A program made the translations under genes and the position numbers. Positions 22,813 to 31,323 of a stretch of DNA of 45,311 nucleotides are shown in pieces (position 1 is the first letter of the stretch; each line of letters starts with the position of its first letter). The notes below the pieces were generated by a model. That model did not search any database, was not told where the DNA came from, and worked only from the letters and a program-made list of their open reading frames with translations. The stretch comes from Actinomycetota bacterium (GTDB lineage Bacteria > Actinomycetota > Acidimicrobiia > IMCC26256 > PALSA-610). The DNA lies in the NCBI GenBank assembly GCA_005772765.1, contig SXIR01000166.1:1-45311 (forward strand), given 5' to 3'.

Positions 22813-25772
22813 AGGCCTTCGGAATCGACTTCGGATCGCTGAAACCCAAGAAGCCGCGCAGCCCGCGGCGTTACCTACGCGACGCGACCCAGGGCTACCC
22901 CATCTTCCCGCTGATGACGTTGTTCGGTCTGAACGCCGTCGACGAACTCGACCGGGCTGCCTTCGCCGTGCTCGGCCCCGACATTCGTCGCGAGTTCGAT
23001 CTGTCGCTGACCCAGTTCACCGCGATGGTGATCCTGACGTTGATCGGCGGCCTGCTGCTCGAGGTGCCGCTCGGCTACTACGCCGACCGCATCCCCCGGG
23101 TGAAGATCGCGGTCATCGGGGCGGCCGCGTGGGCGGTCTTCGGGTTCTCGACCGGACTCGTGCCCTCGTTGTTCGCGTTGATCCTCATTCGTAGCGGCGC
23201 AGGGATGGGGCGGGCAGTCGTCGGCCCGACCCACAACTCGTTGGTCGCCGATTACTACCCGCCCGAGACCCGTACCGACGCGTACGGCGTGCACCGAATC
23301 GCCAACAACATCGGTGGCTTCGTCGGCGCGGCACTCGGCGGATTGCTCGCGTATCTCGCCGACTGGCGCCTGCCCTTCCTCGTCTTCGTCATCCCCACCA
23401 TCGTCTACGTGCTGCTCGGTACGAAACTGCGTGAGCCGCGCCGTGGCCACTTCGAACGTGCGGCCGGGGGCGCCAGCGCCGACGTTGTCGACACCGATGA
23501 CATCCCGCCGAGTTTCACCGAGTCGATCCGGCTCCTGTGGGCGGTACGAACGCTGCGGCGGATCTGGATCGCGCTGCCGTTTCTCGCCGGCTCCCTCCTC
23601 GGCTTCGGTCTGCTCGCGGCCCAGTTCTACGAAGACGTCTACGGGCTGAACGAGCTCCAGCGTGGGTTCGTCAGTGCGGGCGGCGAACCCTTTGGCGCCA
23701 TCGGCCTCATGATCGGTATCCCGTTGGCCGGACGGCTGATGCTTCAGAACCCCGGCATCGGACTCCGACTCGTCGCGCTCATCGGCATCATCGTGGGGGG
23801 TGGACTCTTGGTCATCGCCTTCTCACCCAACGTCTACGTCGCGGTCGGCGCGGGCTGGCTCATCGGAGGTATCGGGGCGATCGTGACCCCGGCGGCGTTC
23901 GCAGCGTTGAGTTTGGCGACGCCGCCCAAGGTTCGGGCGTTGGGATTCGCCATGAGCTCGGTGTGGGCGCTGCCGGGCCTCGGCTTCATCTGGGTGGCAG
24001 CGGTCATCGGCGACATCTTCGGTCTCCGCCAAGGCATGGCCTTCATGGCCCCCGTGTTCTTCGTCGGCGCGTACCTCATCTCCACTTCCGGTGCGTTCGT
24101 CCGCAGCGACATCAACCGGGTGTGGACGGCAACCGCGACCCAGGCCGAAGCGCTCTACGAACGGCGCCAGGGGCGCTCGAAGCTGCTCCTCGTACGCAAC
24201 GCCGACGTGCACTACGGCCAGGTACAGATTCTCTTCGGGGTGAACTTCGAGGTCGACGAAGGCGAGGTGGTTGCTCTGCTCGGCACGAACGGTGCCGGGA
24301 AATCGACCCTGCTGAAGACCATCTGCGCGATCGTCGAACCCACCAACGGCGCGGTCGTGTTCGACGGGCGCGACGCGACCTACGCGCCCGCCAACGAGAT
24401 GGCCGACCGCGGCGTCGTGTTGATGCCGGGCGGGCAAGGGGTGTTCCCGAGCCTGACCGTGGCCGAGAACCTGCGGCTCGCGGGCTGGACCCACCGGCGC
24501 GACGCGGCCGGTGTGCAACGCAGCACCGCCGAAGTCCTCGAGTTGTTCCCGGTGTTGACCACCCGGTTGCACGAACCCGCCGCGAACCTCTCCGGCGGAC
24601 AACAACAGATGCTCGCGCTCGGCATGTCGTTCATCATGCGCCCACGACTGTTGATGATCGACGAACTGTCGCTCGGGCTCGCACCCGTCGTCGTCGAACA
24701 ACTCCTCGAGATCGTGCACCGCATGAAGTCCGACGGGATGACGATCATCTTGGTCGAACAGTCCGTGAACCTGGCGCTGACGCTGGCAGAAACTGCGTAC
24801 TTCATGGAGAAGGGCCAGATCAGGTTCAACGGTCCGACACGCGATCTGCTGGAACGCCCCGACATCTTGCGGTCGGTGTTCCTCGAAGGCGCATCGAGCA
24901 TCGAGGCCACCGAAGACGGCCGCGTCCGAGTCGAACCCAAAGCGTTCGTCGCCGCCGAGACGACCGCGCCCCGGCTCGAGGTCACCGAGGTGTCGCGACG
25001 CTTCGGCGGACTCCAGGCGCTCGATGGCGTCGGCTTCACCATCGCACCTGGCGAGATCGTCGGGTTCCTCGGACCCAACGGCGCGGGCAAGACGACGTTG
25101 TTCGACGTCATCTCGGGCTTCACCGATCCCGACTCGGGTTCCATTCGACTCGGCGAGATCGACCGCCACGACATCACCCACCTGGATCCGCACCGGCGCG
25201 CGCGACTCGGGCTCGGTCGCAGCTTCCAAGATGGCCGGCTCTTCCCGACGCTTACCGTGCACGAGACGCTTGCCATCGCCCTCGAACGATCGATCCGTAC
25301 GAGGAACCCACTGAGTGCTGCGGTCTGGGCGCCGAACGTGACCCGCAGTGAGCGGTCGATCAACCGGCGCGTCGAAGAACTCCTCGAGCTCATGGGTATC
25401 GAGGACTTCCGCGACAAGCTCGTCCGGGAATTGTCGACCGGTAGCAAGCGCATCGTCGACTTGGCCTGCGTCATGGCCCACGAACCGTCGGTGCTCTTGT
25501 TGGACGAACCCTCGTCAGGAATCGCCCAGCGAGAAGCCGAGGCCCTCGGTCCGGTGTTGCTGAACATTCGCGACCAGACCGGCGCGAGCCTCCTCCTGAT
25601 CGAGCACGACGTCCCGTTGATGCTCGCCGTCGCCGACCGTGTCGTCGCACTCGACCTCGGACGCAAGATCGCCGACGGCGATCCCGATGCCGTGGTGAAC
25701 GAACCCGCAGTGGTCGAGTCCTACCTCGGCGGCGGCGCCGCAATCGCCCGATCCGGCACCACGGCGCCGTGA
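22809..25772 (+). CDS. MFS transporter fused to LivF- and LivG-type ABC ATPases
   Basis: The 987-residue protein has three parts. Residues about 30-440 are a major facilitator domain with motif A-like GYYADRIPRVK and many membrane helices. Residues about 460-695 are a LivF-type ATPase (GTNGAGKST near 492, LSGGQQQM near 594, LLMIDELSLG near 614). Residues about 718-970 are a LivG-type ATPase (GPNGAGKTT near 755, LLLDEPSSG near 895), in which the ABC signature reads LSTGS in place of LSGGQ. The ATPases should power the LivHM permease encoded upstream; the purpose of an MFS domain tied to them is unknown. GTG start with a G-rich stretch upstream; coupled to the micro-ORF. Confidence 0.93.
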   Translation: MKAFGIDFGSLKPKKPRSPRRYLRDATQGYPIFPLMTLFGLNAVDELDRAAFAVLGPDIRREFDLSLTQFTAMVILTLIGGLLLEVPLGYYADRIPRVKIAVIGAAAWAVFGFSTGLVPSLFALILIRSGAGMGRAVVGPTHNSLVADYYPPETRTDAYGVHRIANNIGGFVGAALGGLLAYLADWRLPFLVFVIPTIVYVLLGTKLREPRRGHFERAAGGASADVVDTDDIPPSFTESIRLLWAVRTLRRIWIALPFLAGSLLGFGLLAAQFYEDVYGLNELQRGFVSAGGEPFGAIGLMIGIPLAGRLMLQNPGIGLRLVALIGIIVGGGLLVIAFSPNVYVAVGAGWLIGGIGAIVTPAAFAALSLATPPKVRALGFAMSSVWALPGLGFIWVAAVIGDIFGLRQGMAFMAPVFFVGAYLISTSGAFVRSDINRVWTATATQAEALYERRQGRSKLLLVRNADVHYGQVQILFGVNFEVDEGEVVALLGTNGAGKSTLLKTICAIVEPTNGAVVFDGRDATYAPANEMADRGVVLMPGGQGVFPSLTVAENLRLAGWTHRRDAAGVQRSTAEVLELFPVLTTRLHEPAANLSGGQQQMLALGMSFIMRPRLLMIDELSLGLAPVVVEQLLEIVHRMKSDGMTIILVEQSVNLALTLAETAYFMEKGQIRFNGPTRDLLERPDILRSVFLEGASSIEATEDGRVRVEPKAFVAAETTAPRLEVTEVSRRFGGLQALDGVGFTIAPGEIVGFLGPNGAGKTTLFDVISGFTDPDSGSIRLGEIDRHDITHLDPHRRARLGLGRSFQDGRLFPTLTVHETLAIALERSIRTRNPLSAAVWAPNVTRSERSINRRVEELLELMGIEDFRDKLVRELSTGSKRIVDLACVMAHEPSVLLLDEPSSGIAQREAEALGPVLLNIRDQTGASLLLIEHDVPLMLAVADRVVALDLGRKIADGDPDAVVNEPAVVESYLGGGAAIARSGTTAP

Positions 25773-25854
25773 TCTCGAACCGCCCTGTCCAGCATGCCGA
25801 CACGCGCACCGCGTTTCGGCGTATCGTCCCGACCACTACGACCGGGGAGCGTCC

Positions 25855-27603
25855 ATGACCACGTACTCGAACGGCACGTCGAAGCGACTCACGAACGGCC
25901 GCTCACGCCTGTTCGCCGCCACGTTGGCGTTGGGTCTCGTCGCCACAGCGTGCGGCACCAACAAAGAAAAAGAGACCGAGAACTCGACCGCGCCGACGGT
26001 TCCCGAGGCATCGTGTGAAGGCACCGGCGACCTCCCCATCACATACCTCCAGGCCCAAGCGGGCGAATGCGAAGCGGACTACGACTGGGGCGACCGCTGC
26101 GACCCCGAAACCGGTCGCTTGAAGTTGCCGAGCGCGTCGCCGCTCGAATGCGTTCCCGTGTTCACCGGCGAGAACGGTGGTGCGACCAGCCCCGGGGTCA
26201 CGGCCGACACGATCAAGATCGCACGGTACGTCGGGCCCGTCGACCCCGCGACCGACGCGTACCTGCGCGGCATCGGTGCCGCCGACGAGCCCGAACAGGT
26301 CGAAGAGACCTACAACGGCTTCCTCGACATGTACAACACGATGGCCGAGTCCTACGGTCGCAAGCTCGAAGTCGTTCGCCTCGAAGGTACCGGCACCGCG
26401 ACCGACGCGGTTGCGGCGAGGGCCGACGCGTTGAAGGCGAAGGAACTCGGGGTCTTCGCGGTGATTGGGGGTCCCGCGCAGACCCGAGCGTTCAGCGAGG
26501 AGCTCGCCCGCAACAAGATCGTCAACGTCGGCGGTGCGGTCGGCAGCGGCGACTTCTACAAGAACAGCGCGCCGTACATCTGGGCCGGCGGCCCCTCCCC
26601 CGAACAGACCGCGTCGCGCACCACGGAGTTCATCGTGAAGCAGCTCGTCGGCAAGAAGGCCGAGTTCGCTGGCGACGAGTTCAAGGACAAGGAGCGCACG
26701 TTCGTGCTGCTCACCTACGACGACGCCGAGAACAACTTCAAGGAACCGTGGGAGGCTTGGCTCGCCGATCTGCAAGACAAAGGCGTACCCGTCGCCGACG
26801 AGCGCATCGTGTTCACGCTCGACCTCGCCCGCGCCCAGGAAGACACCCAGATCGTCGTGCGCAAGCTGCGCGAGATCAACGCGACGACCGTCGTCTTCAC
26901 CGGCGACCCGTTGATGCCGGGGTACTTCTCGACCGAGATGACGAACCAGGGCTACTTCCCCGAGTGGGTGCTGTCGGGCACCGTGTTCGCCGACACCACC
27001 GTGCTCGCTCGCGGCTACGACCAAGAACAGTGGAAGCACACGATGGGGATCTCGCTGATCTCCGCCCGCATCCCGCGGGAGCAGGGCGATTCGACGGTGC
27101 TCTACAAGTGGTGGACTGGCTCCGACGACATCCCGGCGTCGAACACCGGAGGCATCATCGCCGGTAATCTCGCGCTGTTGTACGCCGGCATCCATTTCGC
27201 TGGACCGAACCTGACGGCGGAATCGTTCCGCGACGGCATCTACGCCCGCCCGATCCCCGAACGCACCGACGGCGACATTCGCGGGGTCGTGAGCTACGGC
27301 AAGGACAACTTCTGGCCCGCCGGTACCGACTTCCACGGACTCGACGACGTCGCCATCATCTGGTGGGACCCCACCGCGGAGGGTGAAGACGAAACCGGCG
27401 ACGAAGGTGTCGGCCAGTACCGCTACATCTTCGGCGGTGACCGGTTCCTGCCGGGCGAAATCCCCGACGAGCCGCTGCCGCTGTTCGACCCGGAGGGTTC
27501 GGTGACCTATTACAGCGACGAACCCGACGCGCCGGACGGCACCTTGCCGGTGCCCGACTACGTCAAGACGAACCCGGACAAGTACGAACGGCCCAGCACC
27601 TGA
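25855..27603 (+). CDS. lipoprotein solute-binding protein of the ABC importer
   Basis: The 582-residue protein has a signal peptide with lipobox LVATACG, so it should be membrane-anchored outside. After a Thr/Glu linker comes a Cys-bearing segment of about 60 residues (SCEGTG, GECEADYDWGDRC, LECVPVF) not usual for Leu/Ile/Val-binding proteins. The type I periplasmic fold follows: TADTIKIARYVGPVDPATDAYL, GVFAVIGGPAQTRAFSEELARNKI, TFVLLTYDDAENN, ATTVVFTGDPLMPGYFSTEM. It is longer than LivJ/LivK (about 370). An acidic tail follows (DETGDEGVG and beyond). GGGGAG upstream of the ATG is a fair ribosome site. It lies 82 bases after the fusion gene and is probably cotranscribed. Confidence 0.9.
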   Translation: MTTYSNGTSKRLTNGRSRLFAATLALGLVATACGTNKEKETENSTAPTVPEASCEGTGDLPITYLQAQAGECEADYDWGDRCDPETGRLKLPSASPLECVPVFTGENGGATSPGVTADTIKIARYVGPVDPATDAYLRGIGAADEPEQVEETYNGFLDMYNTMAESYGRKLEVVRLEGTGTATDAVAARADALKAKELGVFAVIGGPAQTRAFSEELARNKIVNVGGAVGSGDFYKNSAPYIWAGGPSPEQTASRTTEFIVKQLVGKKAEFAGDEFKDKERTFVLLTYDDAENNFKEPWEAWLADLQDKGVPVADERIVFTLDLARAQEDTQIVVRKLREINATTVVFTGDPLMPGYFSTEMTNQGYFPEWVLSGTVFADTTVLARGYDQEQWKHTMGISLISARIPREQGDSTVLYKWWTGSDDIPASNTGGIIAGNLALLYAGIHFAGPNLTAESFRDGIYARPIPERTDGDIRGVVSYGKDNFWPAGTDFHGLDDVAIIWWDPTAEGEDETGDEGVGQYRYIFGGDRFLPGEIPDEPLPLFDPEGSVTYYSDEPDAPDGTLPVPDYVKTNPDKYERPST

Positions 27604-27660
27604 TCGTGCGCACGTCCGTGCCGAGCTCGGCGTGCGACCCCGGTCCGTCCGGAGTCGTCG

Positions 27661-28269
27661 ATGTCACTGCGTGACTCGGTGGATCGCTCGCTTGGGGATG
27701 CGATCCACCGAGTGTGGCCGAAGATCCAGCGTTACGGGGCGATCGGCCCGCGCCATCGCCGCGCTCGGGATTTTGGCCATTTCGGCGACGGTTCGATGAT
27801 CGGGTTTCCGACCGCCGTGGTCTTCGGCGAAGGCCGCATCTCGATCGGCGACGGGACGAGCATCGGACCGTACGCGTCGATGTCGGCGGGCATGCCGATT
27901 CATGCCGAGGCGCGCGGCGAGCCGATCATCGTGATCGGCGACCGCTGCACGCTGGGCAAGGGCATCGGAATCGTCGGCCACGATCGCATCGACATCGGCG
28001 ACGACATCTGGACGGGCCACTACTGCTACATCTCGGACCAGAACCACGGCTACGAGAATCTCGACGAGCCCATCGGTACCCAGATGTGGCACAACGACCC
28101 CGTGTCGATCGGTTCGGGGTCGTGGCTGGGCCACGGAGCGATCGTGTTGCCGGGCGCGCGGGTCGGTCGCCACACCGTGATCGCTGCGGGTGCCGTCGTG
28201 ACCAAGGGCGTGTACCCCGACAACTGCGTGCTCGCCGGCGTCCCCGCCCGCATCGTCAAACAACTCTGA
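27661..28269 (+). CDS. hexapeptide-repeat acyltransferase (LbH family)
   Basis: The 202-residue protein has left-handed beta-helix repeats (ISIGDGTSIGPYASM, IVIGDRCTLGKGIGIV, IDIGDDIWTGHYCYI, VSIGSGSWLGHGAIVLPGARVGRHTVIAAGAVVTKGVYPDNCVLAGVPARIV). The loop SDQNHGY has the His typical of the catalytic base in maltose/xenobiotic/serine O-acetyltransferase relatives. It should transfer an acyl group from acyl-CoA to a sugar or other hydroxyl acceptor, as a trimer. It is 57 bases after the solute-binding protein gene, with GGAG before the ATG, and could be in the same transcript, but a functional link is not evident. Confidence 0.87.
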   Translation: MSLRDSVDRSLGDAIHRVWPKIQRYGAIGPRHRRARDFGHFGDGSMIGFPTAVVFGEGRISIGDGTSIGPYASMSAGMPIHAEARGEPIIVIGDRCTLGKGIGIVGHDRIDIGDDIWTGHYCYISDQNHGYENLDEPIGTQMWHNDPVSIGSGSWLGHGAIVLPGARVGRHTVIAAGAVVTKGVYPDNCVLAGVPARIVKQL

Positions 28270-28313
28270 GCACCGACCTTCGAGCTCCGACCCGCCAGGT
28301 CGTCGCGCCCCGT

Positions 28314-30344
28314 TCAAGCGCCCGCCGAGGAAGCCGCTTCGGGGTCGGGTTCGATGACGGTGAGGTGTTGGACGGCGCGGGTGAGGGCCACGTAGAGCAG
28401 TCGTGGGCCGTGCGGCCGGCGCGCCCGAATGGCGGCTGGATCGCACACCACGACCGCGTCGAACTCGAGGCCCTTGGCCAACTCGGGCGTGATGATCGAT
28501 AGCGGCTGTCCGATCGAATCCTCGGCGACGGTGTCACCGAGGTCGGCCAAGGCCGCCCGTAGCGATGCGTGCCGATCGGCGTTCGCAATGATCGCCGTCG
28601 TCGTGTGCGCGGCGACGAGTTCTCGAGCCGTCGTTGCGACGGTTGTCGTGACGTCGTCTGTGCGCACGATGTCGGGCGGGTTGCCTTCGTCGCGCGCCGA
28701 GCGAGCCGGCGTGACGTGCGGTGCAGCCTCGGCGAGCAACTTGTTGGCGTAGTCGAGAATCGGTTTGGGCACGCGGTATCCGACCGTGAGTTCGACCAGG
28801 CGCGTCGCTTCGAGTTCACCGAGGTGTTGCAGCGCCGATCGCCAATCTGTTGCGCCGGCGACGCCGGTCGTCTGCGCGAGATCGCCGAGGATCGTGAGCG
28901 ATCCGCGCTGGGCCCGGCGTCCAATCATCCGCAACGCCATCGGTGAATGGTCCTGCGCCTCGTCGACGACGACGTGGCCGTAGGTGCGGGTCTCGCCGTT
29001 GATCTGCGCTTCGGCTTCGTCGAGCAACGCCAGTTCGGCAACGCTCCACAGTTCCGCGCTCCCCTCCCGGGCGCGACGCCGCACCAACCGTCCGACCTCC
29101 TCCGCCTCGAACGTGCCGATCTTGCGTAACGCGGTCGGCGAGGTGAGGAGCGAACGTACCAACGTGACGGGATTGACCGATCGCCAGGCGCGGTCGAGTG
29201 CCGATCGAGATACGGCATCGCCGAGCACCGCAGTCGCGAACTCGTCAGGCGACGTGCCGAGTAGTTCACCGCCGGTCCAACGGTCGTAGGCGGTGTGCAG
29301 CATCCGCCGACGGAACCACTCGCGTTGCGAGCGACGTACCGTCGGGCGGGCGCGAGCCTCCGCGACGAGTTCGGCGATCTCCTCCGCGCGCACCGCGACG
29401 CGTCGACCCCGAAACCGGACGCCGAGATCGGCAGGCTTGCTGATTGCCGCGTCGGCCGCGGCAGCGATCGTCGCAGCCCAGCGCGCGTCTCCGAGGAGCC
29501 GCGTCCGTTCGTCGTCGTCGACGACACCGATCCGAAAACGCAACCCGAGAAGGTCGGCGACGGTCGACTGGGTGACCGAACTCTCGCCGAGGCTCGGCAG
29601 CACCTGAGCGATGTAATCGAGGAACATCCGGTTCGGTCCGAGCACGAGCACGCCGCTACGCGCGAGCGCGTCGCGGTGCTCGTAGAGGATGAACGCGGCC
29701 CGGTGGAGCCCCACGGCGGTCTTCCCCGTCCCCGGCCCGCCCTGCACCACGAGGCACTCGCGCAGTGGGGCGCGGATCACCTCGTCCTGCTCGGCTTGAA
29801 TCGTCGCGACGATGTCGCGCATCTGGCCGGTGCGTTCGCGTCGGAGTTCGGCGAGCAGCGGATCCGGGACGCCCGACGCCGCGGTCAACGACGCAGGGTC
29901 AGTGAAGTCTTCGTCGTACAAGTCGTCGAGTTCGTCACCGACGAAGAGGAATCGACGTCGGGCCGCCAGACCGAGCGCGTCGACTCCGGTCGCCCGGTAG
30001 AACGGCACCGCGACGGGGGCGCGCCAGTCGACCACCACAGGGTCTCCTTGGCCATCCTCGATGTGGCGGCGACCGATGTACCAGATATCCGGTGCCGGGG
30101 CGTCGGGCCGTTGGCCGGGCTGTGCGTCGTGGTCGATGCGCCCGAAACACAAGTTGGGACCGTGAGCCCTCAGCGTTGCAGCCCGCAGCCGGAGCTGGTG
30201 GCGGACCGCTTCGACATCGGCTTCGGTCGCGGCCAACAACTCGTCGCGAGACGCCATCGCTTCGGTGCGTTCCCGCATGGCGTCGAGACACGACCGGGCG
30301 AACTCCAGCCGCGCGCGTTCGACCGCGAGATCCGCATGGGCCAT
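28314..30344 (-). CDS. HelD/HelR-like RNA polymerase-interacting superfamily 1 helicase
   Basis: The 676-residue protein has an N-terminal coiled coil (VERARLEFARSCLDAMRERTEAM and on) and WYIGRRHIEDGQGDPVVVDWRAPVAVPFYRA, a hallmark of HelD proteins that bind RNA polymerase. The helicase motifs are Walker A VQGGPGTGKTAVGLHRAA, Walker B YGHVVVDEAQDHSPM, GDLAQTTG (motif III) and LLYVALTRAVQHL (motif VI). HelD dissociates stalled polymerase from DNA, and actinobacterial HelR members give rifamycin tolerance. An alternative reading as a UvrD-type repair helicase is less likely given the DWRAP block. ATG 30344 is chosen: TATTCT (minus, 30356-30351) ends six bases upstream. The Ku gene lies upstream on the same strand. 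Confidence 0.88.
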   Translation of the reverse strand: MAHADLAVERARLEFARSCLDAMRERTEAMASRDELLAATEADVEAVRHQLRLRAATLRAHGPNLCFGRIDHDAQPGQRPDAPAPDIWYIGRRHIEDGQGDPVVVDWRAPVAVPFYRATGVDALGLAARRRFLFVGDELDDLYDEDFTDPASLTAASGVPDPLLAELRRERTGQMRDIVATIQAEQDEVIRAPLRECLVVQGGPGTGKTAVGLHRAAFILYEHRDALARSGVLVLGPNRMFLDYIAQVLPSLGESSVTQSTVADLLGLRFRIGVVDDDERTRLLGDARWAATIAAAADAAISKPADLGVRFRGRRVAVRAEEIAELVAEARARPTVRRSQREWFRRRMLHTAYDRWTGGELLGTSPDEFATAVLGDAVSRSALDRAWRSVNPVTLVRSLLTSPTALRKIGTFEAEEVGRLVRRRAREGSAELWSVAELALLDEAEAQINGETRTYGHVVVDEAQDHSPMALRMIGRRAQRGSLTILGDLAQTTGVAGATDWRSALQHLGELEATRLVELTVGYRVPKPILDYANKLLAEAAPHVTPARSARDEGNPPDIVRTDDVTTTVATTARELVAAHTTTAIIANADRHASLRAALADLGDTVAEDSIGQPLSIITPELAKGLEFDAVVVCDPAAIRARRPHGPRLLYVALTRAVQHLTVIEPDPEAASSAGA

Positions 30345-30421
30345 GGCTCCAGAATACGGGCACGGTGGCGTGCGGGTCGCCGCGTCATCGATGCGCCCAC
30401 CTGGGAGCGTCAACAACCCGT

Positions 30422-30452
30422 TGCGTCACGTCGATCCAAGGCGCGTGACGCA
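30422..30452. repeat. inverted repeat between Ku and HelD-like genes
   Basis: TGCGTCACG (30422-30430) and CGTGACGCA (30444-30452) are perfect nine-base arms with a 13-base loop. It lies 62 bases past the Ku stop and about 90 bases before the HelD-like start on the minus strand. No T tract follows, so it is either a factor-dependent terminator hairpin or an operator for the HelD-like gene. Confidence 0.6.
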
Positions 30453-30513
30453 GGGCCGTGCCAACGATCGAGCACAACGCCGCCGTTGCTACTCGCAGCG
30501 AATCAGGCTCGTA

Positions 30514-31299
30514 TCAGGCGCTTTTCTGGACGCGTGCGAGGCTTTGCTCGAGTGCCGCAACGAGGTCGAGCACGGGAGCAGGCTCGGTGGCCGCCGCGGG
30601 CGCCACGATTTCTTCGCCCGCCGCCTTCTTGTCGATGAGGCCGAGTACGGCCTCGCGGTAGGTGTCGTGGAACTTCTCGGGCTCGAACTCGTCGACCGTG
30701 AGGGTTTCGACGAGTTGACGGGCCATCGCGAGTTCCTTGTCGGTCACCGCGTCGTCGGATTCGGGAACGATGCCGCCCGCGTCGACGACCTCGTCCGCGT
30801 AGCGCATCGTCGAGATCACGAGCACGCCTTCGAGCGGGCGAATCGCGACGAGTCGCTCCTTCGTTCGCATGACAACCTTGCCGACCGCGACCTTGCGCAT
30901 CTCACTCATCGCTTCGACGAGGAGGCGATACGGCTTCACGCCCTTCGGATCCGGCGCGAGGTAATAGGACGACTCGAAGAAGAGCGGGTCGATCGATGCG
31001 AGGTCGACGAACTCCTCGATTTCGATCGTGTGGCTGGCCTTGGGCGCAATCGACTCGAGCTCGCTGGGGTCGATCACGACGTAACGACCCTTGCTGATCT
31101 CGTAGCCCTTCACGATGCGATCGCTGCTGACCTCATCGCCGTTGCTCTCGGTGACACGCTTGATTCGTACCCGCGATCCCGTCTCGCGATCGAGCTGGTT
31201 GAACGACACGTCCTTGTTTCGGGTCGCGGTGACAATGCGCACGGGTACCTGCACGAGACCGAATCCGACCGTGCCCGTCCAGATCGCAGAAGGCGGCAT
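30514..31299 (-). CDS. ku: Ku homolog, non-homologous end-joining protein
   Basis: The 261-residue protein starts MPPSAIWTGTVGFGLVQVPVRIVTAT, then SFNQLDRETGSRVRIKRVTESNGDEVSSDRIVKGYEISKGRYVVIDPSELE, the core of bacterial Ku. It forms a ring dimer around broken DNA ends and recruits LigD. The C-terminus (after about 225) is a short Ala/Glu/Pro-rich tail. A TACGCT hexamer (minus, 31312-31307) ends seven bases before the ATG. Divergent from the LigD polymerase-domain gene, with only 24 bases between the starts, so the two are produced from one shared promoter core. Confidence 0.95.
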   Translation of the reverse strand: MPPSAIWTGTVGFGLVQVPVRIVTATRNKDVSFNQLDRETGSRVRIKRVTESNGDEVSSDRIVKGYEISKGRYVVIDPSELESIAPKASHTIEIEEFVDLASIDPLFFESSYYLAPDPKGVKPYRLLVEAMSEMRKVAVGKVVMRTKERLVAIRPLEGVLVISTMRYADEVVDAGGIVPESDDAVTDKELAMARQLVETLTVDEFEPEKFHDTYREAVLGLIDKKAAGEEIVAPAAATEPAPVLDLVAALEQSLARVQKSA

Positions 31300-31306
31300 G
31301 CCGAAA

Positions 31307-31316
31307 AGCGTACCGT
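31307..31316. promoter_or_regulatory. shared-TA bidirectional -10 core, ku / ligD polymerase
   Basis: AGCGTACCGT holds TACGCT on the minus strand and TACCGT on the plus strand, sharing the TA at 31311-31312. Each box ends exactly seven bases before a start codon (ATG 31299, GTG 31324). Both mRNAs are therefore predicted leaderless, and polymerase can open only one direction at a time. Confidence 0.6.
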
Positions 31317-31323
31317 GGACGCC

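Noticed and set aside
24100-24200. Possible assembly artefact joining MFS and ATPase genes
   Set aside because: The frame is continuous, the linker between domains (about residues 440-460) is plausible, and no internal start with a ribosome site is apparent at the junction. It remains the main alternative to test, but nothing in the sequence shows it.
23823-25481. Minus-strand open frame of 552 codons
   Set aside because: It lies opposite the MFS-ATPase fusion; composition (Arg, Asp, His, Gln) is that of a complementary frame.
27661-28269. Acyltransferase as part of the transporter system
   Set aside because: It is on the same strand 57 bases downstream, but it has its own ribosome site and its family has no known link to BCAA-type importers; I leave it as a neighbour only.
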